In this document: positions 42,153 through 50,568 of the stretch, piece after piece
Layout: every line of letters begins with the position of its first letter
Position numbering within the stretch: position 1 is the first letter of the stretch
Source: Bacteroidota bacterium
GTDB lineage: Bacteria > Bacteroidota > Bacteroidia > Chitinophagales > BACL12
Direction: 5' to 3'
Length of the DNA stretch: 64,000 bases
NCBI GenBank assembly: GCA_016124275.1
Contig: WGOA01000051.1
Span: forward strand, 1 to 64,000
Notes under the pieces: model-generated
The model's input: only the letters and a program-made list of their open reading frames with translations
The model's database searches: none
Told to the model about the DNA's origin: nothing
Position numbers and translations under genes: made by a program

Positions 42153-44048
42153 TCAGGTCCAGCGGTTACGCGATTGACCAAACCCTTCGACCCGCGCCTT
42201 TAACCCCTGGCTCTCGCTAAGTTCCAGCGCATGAAAGTAGTAGCCGACCAGCACGGCCAGGTTCAGGGGCAGGAGCAAAAAGGCTGCCGCATACGTTTGA
42301 AACACCAACATGAATGCAGGGACCCGCCGAAGCACTTGCTCTTGAAAGGGCAGGTTGGCATGCAGGATGTCCAGGAAAAAACCCGACACCGGAGAATTGA
42401 CCAACGCCATGCCCACAACGCTGAGCAGCACCATGGACCCAAAACCGCCCGCCAGGGTGGCAAGATCAACGCGGATTAACTGAACAGCGCGCAGCAGCGA
42501 AGTCCAGGGCAGACTGCGCTCCCACCAAGCGGAGCAGGCCCAGAGCATGCAAATCGGAAAGCACAGGCCAAATGCGAAGGGGCCCCAAAAGCCGGGCAGA
42601 AACAAAGGCAGCTGTGCAGCCGCCAGAGGAGCCAAAATCCCCAGCCAGCGCGGTGTGCCGCGGCCAGCGTTTTCTTGCGTGGAAGCCGCCATGCGGGCCG
42701 GAATGCCGGGATACGCACCAAACAGCTTCAAGACCAACAAGGTCAGCAAAAAGAAGCCCAACAGGTTGATGGGCGCCAACCACGGAGCCGCGTGGTATGC
42801 TCCAAATTGGGCGGTTAACCGCAAGTAATACCCGGCGCGAAACAGAAATCGAAAGGGACTGTCGGTGGTGAAGGCTTCGGTCAAAAACAAATTGTGCGTG
42901 GGCAATCGATCTATAAAAAGCGCAGCCAATACCCCCAAGCCCAGGGCCCCAAACAAAACACCGCGCAACACCGCTTTGTAGAAGCCACTGTAATGCGAAA
43001 ACGCCAGTGCAAACAATTCGCCGGAACTGCGCAGCCGGCTGAGGGAAAAGGGAAGACTTTGCCGCGCGGGAAGCGACGCTGGCAGGGTGTCCGCCAACCG
43101 GCCGCTTCTGGCCAAACGGTAGGGATACCACACCAGATAGCCCAGTACCAGCGTCAGCCAGCCTAAAATTGCCAGAAGCCTGAGCGCATCGGGAAGCGCG
43201 GTCTGTCGCGTGATCCAACTTTCCAGGAAAGCAGCCACCAGGGTCATCAGCACCACGGGGGCCATGATCCGCAACCCGCGCACAGCCGAAAGCCGAAAGG
43301 CCTGCATGCGGGTGAAGGTGCCTGGAAACGCTATGCCGCGGCCCATGGTTAACCCAGCCGCTCCGGCCAAAACCATGGCGCTGATTTCCAGCGTGCCGTG
43401 TTGCCAAATGGTCAGCGCTGACTGGCGGAACAAATCATACTCTACAAAAAAGTATTGAAAAGAACCCACCATGATACCGTTGTACAAAACCACAAACAAG
43501 GTGCCGATGGCAAACAACATCCCCGAAACAAACGTGAGAACATCCACCAGCAGGTTGTTGAGCAAAATTCGCAGAAACATATCAAAAGGTCTGCTGTCTT
43601 TGTAAACCTTCATCGGGTCACCGGCCTCAATGTTTTCGCGGGTCATGCTCACGTAATCAGCCCCCAGAATCAATTCGGCAAAACCGGGGTCCTGCACGCT
43701 GGACAACAAGCCAATGCACAGGGCGCCCACAAAGACCATAAACGAAAGCAACAGATCCACTCGGGCCGCCCAAAGTTCCCGGGGCAATTCCAACGTCCAA
43801 AAATTGCGGATGCCCGCCCAGGTTTGGTGGCGGTTGCGGTAAACGCGCTGAAAAATGCGCTGGGAGAGCTGATTCAGGTATGCCCGAACCGAGCGATTGG
43901 GGTAAAAGGTTTGCGCGTAGGCCAGATCTTCGGTAATCTGCACGTACAAATCGGTCAGCCGCCGCGGCTCCGGTTTTGGGCTGTTGAACAGCGCCTCAAA
44001 TTCCGTCCATTTGGCCTGGTTCTGGCGGATAAATTCGCTTTCGCGCAT
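42153..44048 (-). CDS. Stage II sporulation protein M-like membrane protein fused to a second multi-spanning domain
   Basis: A 631-residue integral membrane protein. Residues ~1-320 are a SpoIIM/DUF95 protein: MRESEFIRQNQAKWTEFE, DLAYAQTFYPNRSVRAYLN, VDVLTFVSGMLFAIGTLFVVLYNGIMVG and ISAMVLAGAAGLTMG. Residues ~325-631 form a second membrane region (FALAFSHYSGFYKAVLRGVLFG ... LGYFFH-type end) that in related clusters is usually a separate ~300-residue protein. ATG at 44048 chosen because SpoIIM homologues begin MREs/xxF. First gene of the five-gene operon SpoIIM-DUF4129-DUF4350-MoxR-DUF58. Confidence 0.85.
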   Translation of the reverse strand: MRESEFIRQNQAKWTEFEALFNSPKPEPRRLTDLYVQITEDLAYAQTFYPNRSVRAYLNQLSQRIFQRVYRNRHQTWAGIRNFWTLELPRELWAARVDLLLSFMVFVGALCIGLLSSVQDPGFAELILGADYVSMTRENIEAGDPMKVYKDSRPFDMFLRILLNNLLVDVLTFVSGMLFAIGTLFVVLYNGIMVGSFQYFFVEYDLFRQSALTIWQHGTLEISAMVLAGAAGLTMGRGIAFPGTFTRMQAFRLSAVRGLRIMAPVVLMTLVAAFLESWITRQTALPDALRLLAILGWLTLVLGYLVWYPYRLARSGRLADTLPASLPARQSLPFSLSRLRSSGELFALAFSHYSGFYKAVLRGVLFGALGLGVLAALFIDRLPTHNLFLTEAFTTDSPFRFLFRAGYYLRLTAQFGAYHAAPWLAPINLLGFFLLTLLVLKLFGAYPGIPARMAASTQENAGRGTPRWLGILAPLAAAQLPLFLPGFWGPFAFGLCFPICMLWACSAWWERSLPWTSLLRAVQLIRVDLATLAGGFGSMVLLSVVGMALVNSPVSGFFLDILHANLPFQEQVLRRVPAFMLVFQTYAAAFLLLPLNLAVLVGYYFHALELSESQGLKARVEGFGQSRNRWT

Positions 44049-44101
44049 GGGCTGGATATCCGCTGGCAAGGCCTGGTTCTGCTGGGTTGCCCGGATTTTG
44101 C

Positions 44102-44109
44102 TAAAGATA
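44102..44109 (-). promoter_or_regulatory. Possible -7 box TATCTTTA for MoxR operon
   Basis: Seven of eight positions of TAnnTTTG on the minus strand, 53 bases before the SpoIIM ATG, in the divergent gap shared with the RDD gene. Confidence 0.35.
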
Positions 44110-44180
44110 AGTTTCTTCTCCTGCGCCTTGAACCCCGCTTCTCAAAAAGCCGCCGCTTTCGCGCGCAGGGCCTTATTTTG

Positions 44181-44192
44181 CGGGCGAAGGGC
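44181..44192 (+). repeat. CGGGCGAAGGGC copy (exact 12-mer, + strand)
   Basis: Intergenic copy between the divergent SpoIIM and RDD genes. Confidence 0.7.
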
Positions 44193-44264
44193 CCTCGTTC
44201 CCGCAGCAACCTTGCGCGGTGTGCCCGTCTCCTTTCGCCCGAAATTGCCCCAACCAACCCCGCG

Positions 44265-44999
44265 CTGAAAACTGCCGACATCCATACGCCGCAACAAGTG
44301 GTCATCCGCTACGAGCTGGCCTCGCTTCGCGAGCGCATCATGGCTTTTCTGCTGGACCAGGCGACCATTTGGTTTGGTCTGTTTCTTTTATTTATACTAT
44401 TTGCAATAGTTGGTGGATTTGATTCCCGCCCGATGCAATTGTTGATGATGGTGTTGGTCATTGCCATTTTTTGGACCTACAGCCTGGTGCTGGAGATTAT
44501 GCTGGATGGTCAGACGCTGGGCAAACGCCTGATGGGCCTCAAAGTGGTGAAACTGAGCGGCGTTGAGCCGCGGCCGGGCGATTTTGTGATGCGCTGGATG
44601 TTTCGGCTTTTGGACATTTGGGGCAGCCTTGGGGCTTTGGGAAGCCTGATGATCGGCACTACGCCCAATGCGCAGCGCATCGGTGATTTGTTGGCGGACA
44701 CAATCGTGATTCGGATTCGCCCGGTGCAACACGTGGCTTTGCCAACGCTGCTGCGCATGCACGAAGCAACGGTGGAGTCTGCCGTGTACAGCCGGGCCGG
44801 GCGTTTTACGGAAGAAGAAATGCTGCTGGCCATGGAAGTTTTAGACCGCGTGCAAAGACTTCCCAACCCGGCAAACCTCGCCCTGTTAGACCAGCTCAGC
44901 ACCAAACTTGGGCAAGAATTGGCGCTGCCGGCAGTGCCGCGCGATCAGGATCGTTTTGTGCGCCAGGTGATCCGGGATTATGTGCTGTTGACGCGCTGA
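44265..44999 (+). CDS. RDD family membrane protein, probable CTG start
   Basis: A ~245-residue RDD protein. Homologues in this gene neighbourhood begin with a short segment like M-T-DI-T-QNV-I-YELA; here TADIHTPQQVVIRYELASLRER has no ATG, GTG or TTG before it, and CTG at 44265 sits exactly where the Met is expected. The next ATG (44340) would remove the conserved N-terminus. RDD features: RIMAFLLDQATIW (Arg, Asp), three membrane helices, and LDGQTLGKRLMGLKVVKL. A C-terminal soluble region (RFTEEEMLLAMEVLDRV) follows. Upstream of 44265 the + strand ORF is antisense to SpoIIM and not real. Confidence 0.75.
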   Translation: MKTADIHTPQQVVIRYELASLRERIMAFLLDQATIWFGLFLLFILFAIVGGFDSRPMQLLMMVLVIAIFWTYSLVLEIMLDGQTLGKRLMGLKVVKLSGVEPRPGDFVMRWMFRLLDIWGSLGALGSLMIGTTPNAQRIGDLLADTIVIRIRPVQHVALPTLLRMHEATVESAVYSRAGRFTEEEMLLAMEVLDRVQRLPNPANLALLDQLSTKLGQELALPAVPRDQDRFVRQVIRDYVLLTR

Positions 45000-45182
45000 G
45001 GGCTAACCTTGCAGCGCGGGCTTGGACGTTCGGGGCAACAAGGTCTTGCGGAGCTGCATCTGCTGAAGGATCCGCTCTACCACCCTTTGTCCATGACGGG
45101 TATCGGCGTATTTTGGTAGAGCAGTAGGGCATGGAGCCCAGGAGGATCGGGCCCTTCCCCGCCAGTACCCCGTCGCAAACTC

Positions 45183-46895
45183 ATGAACACTTCCACCAAC
45201 GCCGCGCGCTATTACATAATAAAAACTATGGTTGTTCGCGCATTGGCGTTTTTCGCTTGCAGTCTCAGCGGCACCTGGGCATTGGGGCAAAACACCGTAG
45301 GCACCTTGTTTTACCAGAACAATGCCGACACGGGCTACCTGCTCATGGCGCCGGCAGTGAGCGATGACACCTGGCTTATCGACAATTGCGGCCGCGAAGT
45401 GCACCGCTGGACGGCCGATGCACCGCCGGCTCTGTCGGCTTACCTGCTAGACGACGGCAGCCTGCTGCGACCCTCCAAGGTGTCCAACACGTTTGACGCC
45501 GGCGGCTCCGGTGGCCGGGTTGACCGCATTCTGTGGGATGGGCTCAACGTGTGGACGTTTCTCTATTCCAGCGATACCGGCCACCAACACCACGATGTCC
45601 AACCGTTGCCCAACGGCAATGTTCTGGTGCTGGCGTGGGAAAAGCACAGCGCTGCCGAGGCTATTGCACTTGGCCGCAGGCCGGAAACAGTGCCCGATGA
45701 GTTGTGGTCAGAAAAAATCGTGGAACTGCGCCCTACCGGACCCACCAGTGCGGAGTTTGTCTGGAGCTGGCGGTTGTGGGATCACCTGATCCAGGACCAG
45801 GACCCGCTCAAACCCAATTTCGGCAATCCGGCTGATCACCCCGAGCGGGTGGACATCAACTACCTGCTCGATGAGGGTCTGGCTACGCTGCGCGACTGGA
45901 CCCATGCCAACAGCGTGGATTACCACGCCGGATTGGACCAAATTCTGATCAGTGTGCGCAATTTTCATGAAGTCTGGATTTTGGACCACAGCACTACCCG
46001 GGCAGAAGCGGCCGGCAGTACCGGTGGCAACAGCGGAATGGGCGGCGACCTGCTCTACCGCTGGGGCAACCCGCAAGCCTATGGTCGCGGTACAGCCGCC
46101 GACCAGGTTTTCTACCAGCAACACGACGCCGCCTGGGTGCCGGAAGGCTATCCCGGCCAGGGCAACATAACCGTGTTCAACAACGGCAAAGGCCGCCCTG
46201 AAGGTGCTTTTAGTTCGGTCGAAGAGTTTTCGCCGCCGCTTGCAAGCGATGGCAGTTATTTGCTGGCCCCGAGCGCTCCTTACGGCCCGGCAGCTGCAGC
46301 CTGGACCTTTGTAGCGGATCCGCCCGGTTCACTGAATTCCAAAAACCTTTCGGGCGCCCAGCGCCAACGCAATGGCAATACCCTGCTCTGCGCCGGTGCT
46401 TCGGGAGATGCCTGGGAAGTCACGCCAGAGGGCAGCCTGGTATGGCGTTACGTTTGTCCGGTTAATGCGGGTGGCCCTGTGGCGCAAGGATCGGTGCCGA
46501 CCAACAACCAGCTGTTCCGCTTGCCCCGCTATTCGCCTTCCCATCCTGGCCTTTCCGGAAGAACGCTCCTGCCAGGTGCCACCGTTCAAATTGAAGCCGC
46601 AGAACCGGAATGCGTCATTCTGAATACGGGTTTGGACCCCGTAACAGCCGTTCAGAAAGATTTTATCCACCCCAATCCTTTTCAGGACGAGCTTTGGATA
46701 AACACCGCTGTGGGCCTTAACTTTCGGTTGCGCGCTGTTGACGCAACGGGCAGGCTGGTTTACGACCAATTGTTGCCTGATGGCGCGGGACCCATTTCCA
46801 CCGAAAGCTGGCCTTTGGGGCTTTATGTGCTGTTGCTTTTTGACCCCAACCAACACTTGATTGGACGCACAACGCTGATCAAATCGGATCGCTAA
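45183..46895 (+). CDS. Arylsulfotransferase (ASST)-like secreted protein with T9SS sorting domain, copy 1
   Basis: A 570-residue protein; an internal ATG at 45228 (MVVRALAFFACSLSG) gives a cleaner signal peptide and may be the real start. The body is a beta-propeller of the arylsulfotransferase/aryl-sulfate family: NTVGTLFYQNNADTGYLLMAP, LIDNCGREVHRW, GHQHHDVQPLPNGNVLVLAWE, WRLWDHLIQDQDPLKPNFG, DWTHANSVDYHAGLDQILISVRNFHEVWILDH. The end is a T9SS domain (IHPNPFQDELWIN ... LPDGAGPISTESWPLGLYVLLLF). True sulfotransfer activity is not shown; many family members may only share the fold. Tandem paralogue follows 26 bp downstream. Confidence 0.85.
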   Translation: MNTSTNAARYYIIKTMVVRALAFFACSLSGTWALGQNTVGTLFYQNNADTGYLLMAPAVSDDTWLIDNCGREVHRWTADAPPALSAYLLDDGSLLRPSKVSNTFDAGGSGGRVDRILWDGLNVWTFLYSSDTGHQHHDVQPLPNGNVLVLAWEKHSAAEAIALGRRPETVPDELWSEKIVELRPTGPTSAEFVWSWRLWDHLIQDQDPLKPNFGNPADHPERVDINYLLDEGLATLRDWTHANSVDYHAGLDQILISVRNFHEVWILDHSTTRAEAAGSTGGNSGMGGDLLYRWGNPQAYGRGTAADQVFYQQHDAAWVPEGYPGQGNITVFNNGKGRPEGAFSSVEEFSPPLASDGSYLLAPSAPYGPAAAAWTFVADPPGSLNSKNLSGAQRQRNGNTLLCAGASGDAWEVTPEGSLVWRYVCPVNAGGPVAQGSVPTNNQLFRLPRYSPSHPGLSGRTLLPGATVQIEAAEPECVILNTGLDPVTAVQKDFIHPNPFQDELWINTAVGLNFRLRAVDATGRLVYDQLLPDGAGPISTESWPLGLYVLLLFDPNQHLIGRTTLIKSDR

Positions 46896-46921
46896 GGCCG
46901 AACGCTTATTCCCTCCTGACC

Positions 46922-48595
46922 ATGAAAAAGTGTACACTGCTTCTCTCCCTGGCCATCTTGGCCGGAAATCTGGCACTCGGCCAGACCCGCACCGTTGGGT
47001 TGCTTTCGTTTGATCATGAAAAGGCAATGCCGGGCTACAACTTGCATTTCCCCCACAACCAGGGCAATGCCTACCTGTTGGACAATTGCGGGCAAATCGT
47101 GCACCGATGGGACGATGCTGTGTACAAACCAGGAAACGGCATTAAGCTGATGCCCAACGGCGATATCGTGGTCTGCAAAGGCAGAAATGCGGCGTCCAAC
47201 CCGACTTTTCACGCTGGTGGCGGCGGGGAGCTCATTGAGCGCCGCGACTGGGACAATAACCTGATCTGGCAATTCGTGTACAATGATGCCCAGTTCCGCC
47301 TGCACCACGACATGGCCGTAATGCCTAATGGCAACGTTTTGGCCATTGCCTGGGAAGTCATTGACAGTGCCGACGCGGTTGCCGCTGGCCGCAATCCGGC
47401 ATTGCTCACCGAAACCAATCTTTGGCCGGACAAGGTCATTGAAATAGAGCCGGATGGGGCAGGGGGTGCATCAATTGTCTGGGAATGGCGCGCCTGGGAC
47501 CACCTGGTGCAGGATTTTAACGCTTCGGCACCCAACTTCGATGTGGTGGGCAACCGCCCTGAGCGCATCGATGTCAATTACGATACACAAGGCGGTATTG
47601 CCGACTGGCATCACGCCAACAGCATTGACTACAACGCAGACCTGGACCAAATTTTGCTGTCCGTCCCGCACTACAACGAAATCTGGATCATAGACCACAG
47701 CACCACCACAGCAGAGGCCAGTGGAACCACCGGCGGTCTTGCCGGCAGCGGGGGCGATTTGCTTTTCCGCTGGGGAAATCCTGCTGCCTATGGTCAGGGC
47801 GGCCCAGGGGATCAGAAACTCTTCTTCAACCACGATGCGCACTGGGCCGATCAGGAATTGACCAGTGCCAGTCCGGACTACAACAAAATAGTGGTCTTCA
47901 ACAACCAGGTAGGGCCCGATTACTCCACTGCGCATTTGCTGGTCGCCAATTTCGACACCTACGAATGGGAATATCCAATAGCCGGAAGCACCTGGGGACC
48001 TTCCGGTTTTGACTGGACGTACCAGCGCCCGGTGCCCCAGGACATGTACTCTTCCGGGCTTAGCAGCGTGCAATTGCTGCCCAATGGCAACACGTTAATT
48101 GCCTCGGGTCGCCAGGGCTATGCCTTTGAATTGACCCCTGATGAAGAAATTGTCTGGGAATACGTCAACCCTATGCAAGGCGGAAATCCGGTGGATCAGG
48201 GCACGGTGGTGCCGCCTGGTGCTAACCAACTCTTCCGCTTTTTGCGCTATTCCAAAGATTATCCGGCCTTTGACGGTCGCGAACTGACGCCTTTAGGTTT
48301 TTTGGAATTGCTTCCCGATCCGGCGTTCTGCGCCTTGCCTACGGGTTTGGCCGCCGCACCGGAAGCTGGCGTTCGCCGCATTTTCCCCAACCCGGCCAAT
48401 GACCTGGTGTACCTGGAGCTGGATCCCGCTGCTTCCGGCCAGTTGCTCCAGATTTTTGACATCGGGGGAAGGGCCGTTTTTCAAACCACTACACAGGGTT
48501 CGCGCATAAGCGTTTCCGTGCAAAACTGGCCTACCGGCACTTATGCAGTCCGGCTAAACGGCGTCGGCGCGGGTCGCATCGTTCTGGTGGATTGA
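46922..48595 (+). CDS. Arylsulfotransferase (ASST)-like secreted protein with T9SS sorting domain, copy 2
   Basis: A 557-residue paralogue of the preceding gene, with signal peptide (LLLSLAILAGNLALGQ) and the same landmarks: YLLDNCGQIVHRWDD, RLHHDMAVMPNGNVLAIAWE, WRAWDHLVQDFNASAPNF, DWHHANSIDYNADLDQILLSVPHYNEIWIIDHSTTTAEA. The His residues of the HHD and HAN motifs are kept in both copies. The T9SS domain starts IFPNPANDLVYLEL and contains FDIGGRAVFQT. It lies 26 bases after copy 1 on the same strand, so they form an operon produced by tandem duplication. Confidence 0.86.
   Translation: MKKCTLLLSLAILAGNLALGQTRTVGLLSFDHEKAMPGYNLHFPHNQGNAYLLDNCGQIVHRWDDAVYKPGNGIKLMPNGDIVVCKGRNAASNPTFHAGGGGELIERRDWDNNLIWQFVYNDAQFRLHHDMAVMPNGNVLAIAWEVIDSADAVAAGRNPALLTETNLWPDKVIEIEPDGAGGASIVWEWRAWDHLVQDFNASAPNFDVVGNRPERIDVNYDTQGGIADWHHANSIDYNADLDQILLSVPHYNEIWIIDHSTTTAEASGTTGGLAGSGGDLLFRWGNPAAYGQGGPGDQKLFFNHDAHWADQELTSASPDYNKIVVFNNQVGPDYSTAHLLVANFDTYEWEYPIAGSTWGPSGFDWTYQRPVPQDMYSSGLSSVQLLPNGNTLIASGRQGYAFELTPDEEIVWEYVNPMQGGNPVDQGTVVPPGANQLFRFLRYSKDYPAFDGRELTPLGFLELLPDPAFCALPTGLAAAPEAGVRRIFPNPANDLVYLELDPAASGQLLQIFDIGGRAVFQTTTQGSRISVSVQNWPTGTYAVRLNGVGAGRIVLVD
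48463..48474 (+). repeat. CGGGGGAAGGGC copy (+ strand variant)
   Basis: Variant copy within the T9SS-domain codons IGGRA, with Gly-Arg spelled GGA AGG as in the copy at 35662. Confidence 0.45.
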
Positions 48596-48755
48596 CCTTG
48601 AAGAGTAGCCGGGAGCGTTTCGCCCTTGGTTGCTGGAACAATTGTATCGGCCTTGATTTGCCGGAGCGCGGGCGGAGCGGAGCGTGGGCGCGGGCGTGGC
48701 ATCGGCTTTACGCTTGCCGCCGCCCTTTTTTTTCTGACGCCTCGGCTGGTATCCT

Positions 48756-49952
48756 TCAGGCTGTTTTGAGCACGTCCAACTCCCGCCCCACTTTGATAAA
48801 GCCGGCGATGGCGCGGTCCAGGTGCTCCCGGGTGTGCGCTGCAGAGATTTGTACGCGGATTCTGGCCTGGCCTTTGGGCACCACCGGGTAGTAAAAACCA
48901 ATGACGTAAATGCCTTCGGCCAGCAGGCGTTCGGCCATGTTCTGGCTGAGCCGGGCATCGTAGAGCATGATGGGTACAATGGCGTGTTCCCCTGGTTTGA
49001 TGTCAAAGCCCGCCGCTGCAATCTGCTCCCGGAAGTAACGGGTATTGTCTTCCAACCTGTCGCGCAATTCGGTGGTTTGGCTCAGGAGGTCAAACACGGC
49101 AATCGAAGCCCCGACAATAGAAGGAGCAACGGTATTGCTGAACAGGTAAGGCCGCGAACGCTGGCGAAGCAATTCCACAATTTCGCGCCGGCCGCTGGTA
49201 AAACCACCGGATGCGCCGCCCAGAGCCTTGCCTAAGGTGCCGGTGATGATGTCTATTCTGCCCATGACTCCGCGGTATTCGTGGGTACCCCGGCCGGTTT
49301 TTCCCATAAACCCGGAGGCGTGGCATTCGTCCACCATGACAATGGCGTCATAGCGGTCAGCCAAATCGCAGATTTTGTCCAACTGGGCCACCGTGCCGTC
49401 CATGGAGAACACCCCATCCGTTACAATAACCCGGTTGCGCTGGGCTTGTGCAGCCTGGAGCTGCGTTTCCAGATCGGCCATGTCATTGTGCTCGTAGCGG
49501 TAGCGAACCGCTTTGCACAACCGAACCCCGTCAATGATGGAAGCGTGGTTCAACGCATCAGAAATGATGGCGTCTTCCGGACCAAAGAGAGGCTCAAAAA
49601 CACCGCCATTGGCATCAAAAGCAGCCGCGTAAAGAATGGTGTCTTCCGTGCCCAAAAACGCAGCAATCTTCTGTTCCAACTCCTTGTGGATGTCCTGCGT
49701 GCCGCAAATGAATCGAACCGATGAAAGTCCGTATCCCCGATGGTCAATGGCTGCTTTGGCCGCTTCAACCACCTGCGGATGCGAAGACAGGCCCAGGTAA
49801 TTGTTCGCGCAAAAATTGATGACCTTGCTGCCGTCAGCAAGGGTGATCTCCGCGCCTTGCGGCGAACTGATGATCCGCTCTTTTTTGAATAAACCTGCGG
49901 ATTCAATGTCCTTGAGTTCGCTTTGAAGGCGTTGGCGTAGGCTGTCGTACAT
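48756..49952 (-). CDS. kbl: Glycine C-acetyltransferase (2-amino-3-ketobutyrate CoA ligase)
   Basis: A 398-residue PLP enzyme of the alpha-oxoamine synthase family, which interconverts 2-amino-3-ketobutyrate plus CoA with glycine plus acetyl-CoA in threonine breakdown. Typical segments: [83 protein letters not shown], and the PLP lysine in [28 protein letters not shown] and SVRFICGT separate it from serine palmitoyltransferase-type paralogues. No threonine dehydrogenase gene is adjacent. The 160 bp between it and the ASST gene show no gene. Confidence 0.94.
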   Translation of the reverse strand: MYDSLRQRLQSELKDIESAGLFKKERIISSPQGAEITLADGSKVINFCANNYLGLSSHPQVVEAAKAAIDHRGYGLSSVRFICGTQDIHKELEQKIAAFLGTEDTILYAAAFDANGGVFEPLFGPEDAIISDALNHASIIDGVRLCKAVRYRYEHNDMADLETQLQAAQAQRNRVIVTDGVFSMDGTVAQLDKICDLADRYDAIVMVDECHASGFMGKTGRGTHEYRGVMGRIDIITGTLGKALGGASGGFTSGRREIVELLRQRSRPYLFSNTVAPSIVGASIAVFDLLSQTTELRDRLEDNTRYFREQIAAAGFDIKPGEHAIVPIMLYDARLSQNMAERLLAEGIYVIGFYYPVVPKGQARIRVQISAAHTREHLDRAIAGFIKVGRELDVLKTA

Positions 49953-50568
49953 GGTTTTCGTGGGTTACAGGCGCTAAAATGACCTGAATGGGCGAATGAG
50001 AAGAAAATTTCTTTAGCGCAACACTGAAAAAAAACTGAGAAATTTTTTGGCGAAATTATCCCAAGTTTTCGGTCTGGCAGGGCGAAACAAGCGTCAAAAA
50101 CGCCCTTTAAAGTAGCCTAAGATACGCTGGTAACCTTTCTGCCATGTTTCTGTGCCATTCCGCGTGCCCATTGCCGAATGTAAAGAACATCGGATACAAA
50201 ACATGTCACAAATTCCGTAAAAACTATTGTGTTTGTTGGCTTTAAAGTTTTTCAAAATACCAAAATAGTACTTCCTAAATGCCTGTCACACAAGGTCATA
50301 AGTGGACATGGCAGTCAAAAATATGTCGAAGGTCCGGGAGCAAAAGCTTCGTTTCTGCGGCAACGCTCCCTACCTTCATAATCGCAATCCGGCAGCGCTT
50401 TCTATTCATCCGCGCGCCATTCGCCCCTCCTGGCGACCATCACTCCTGGTTTGTTATCGCTGAAAGGCGAGTTCGTCCCTCCAAAAAACACGCCCACAAA
50501 AACGGTGTGTCCAGGGCCTGGCTCCCTCCGGGAATGATTTTTTCATTGTTTACCCCTAGAAAGCAAGA
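49953..50568. other. Intergenic region (616 bp), no supported gene
   Basis: The largest gap in the window, between the divergent kbl gene and the duplicated-domain T9SS gene. It is AT-rich near kbl and in the middle. A TAATTTCG box (50051-50058, minus strand) could serve kbl. The 97-aa + ORF at 50279 ends at the next gene's start and looks non-coding (basic, no domain). No hairpin, tRNA or repeat recognised by eye. Confidence 0.5.

Noticed and set aside
43455-44264. First 270 residues of the 514-aa + strand ORF ending in RDD
   Set aside because: Antisense to SpoIIM; only the RDD portion from about 44265 has family resemblance.
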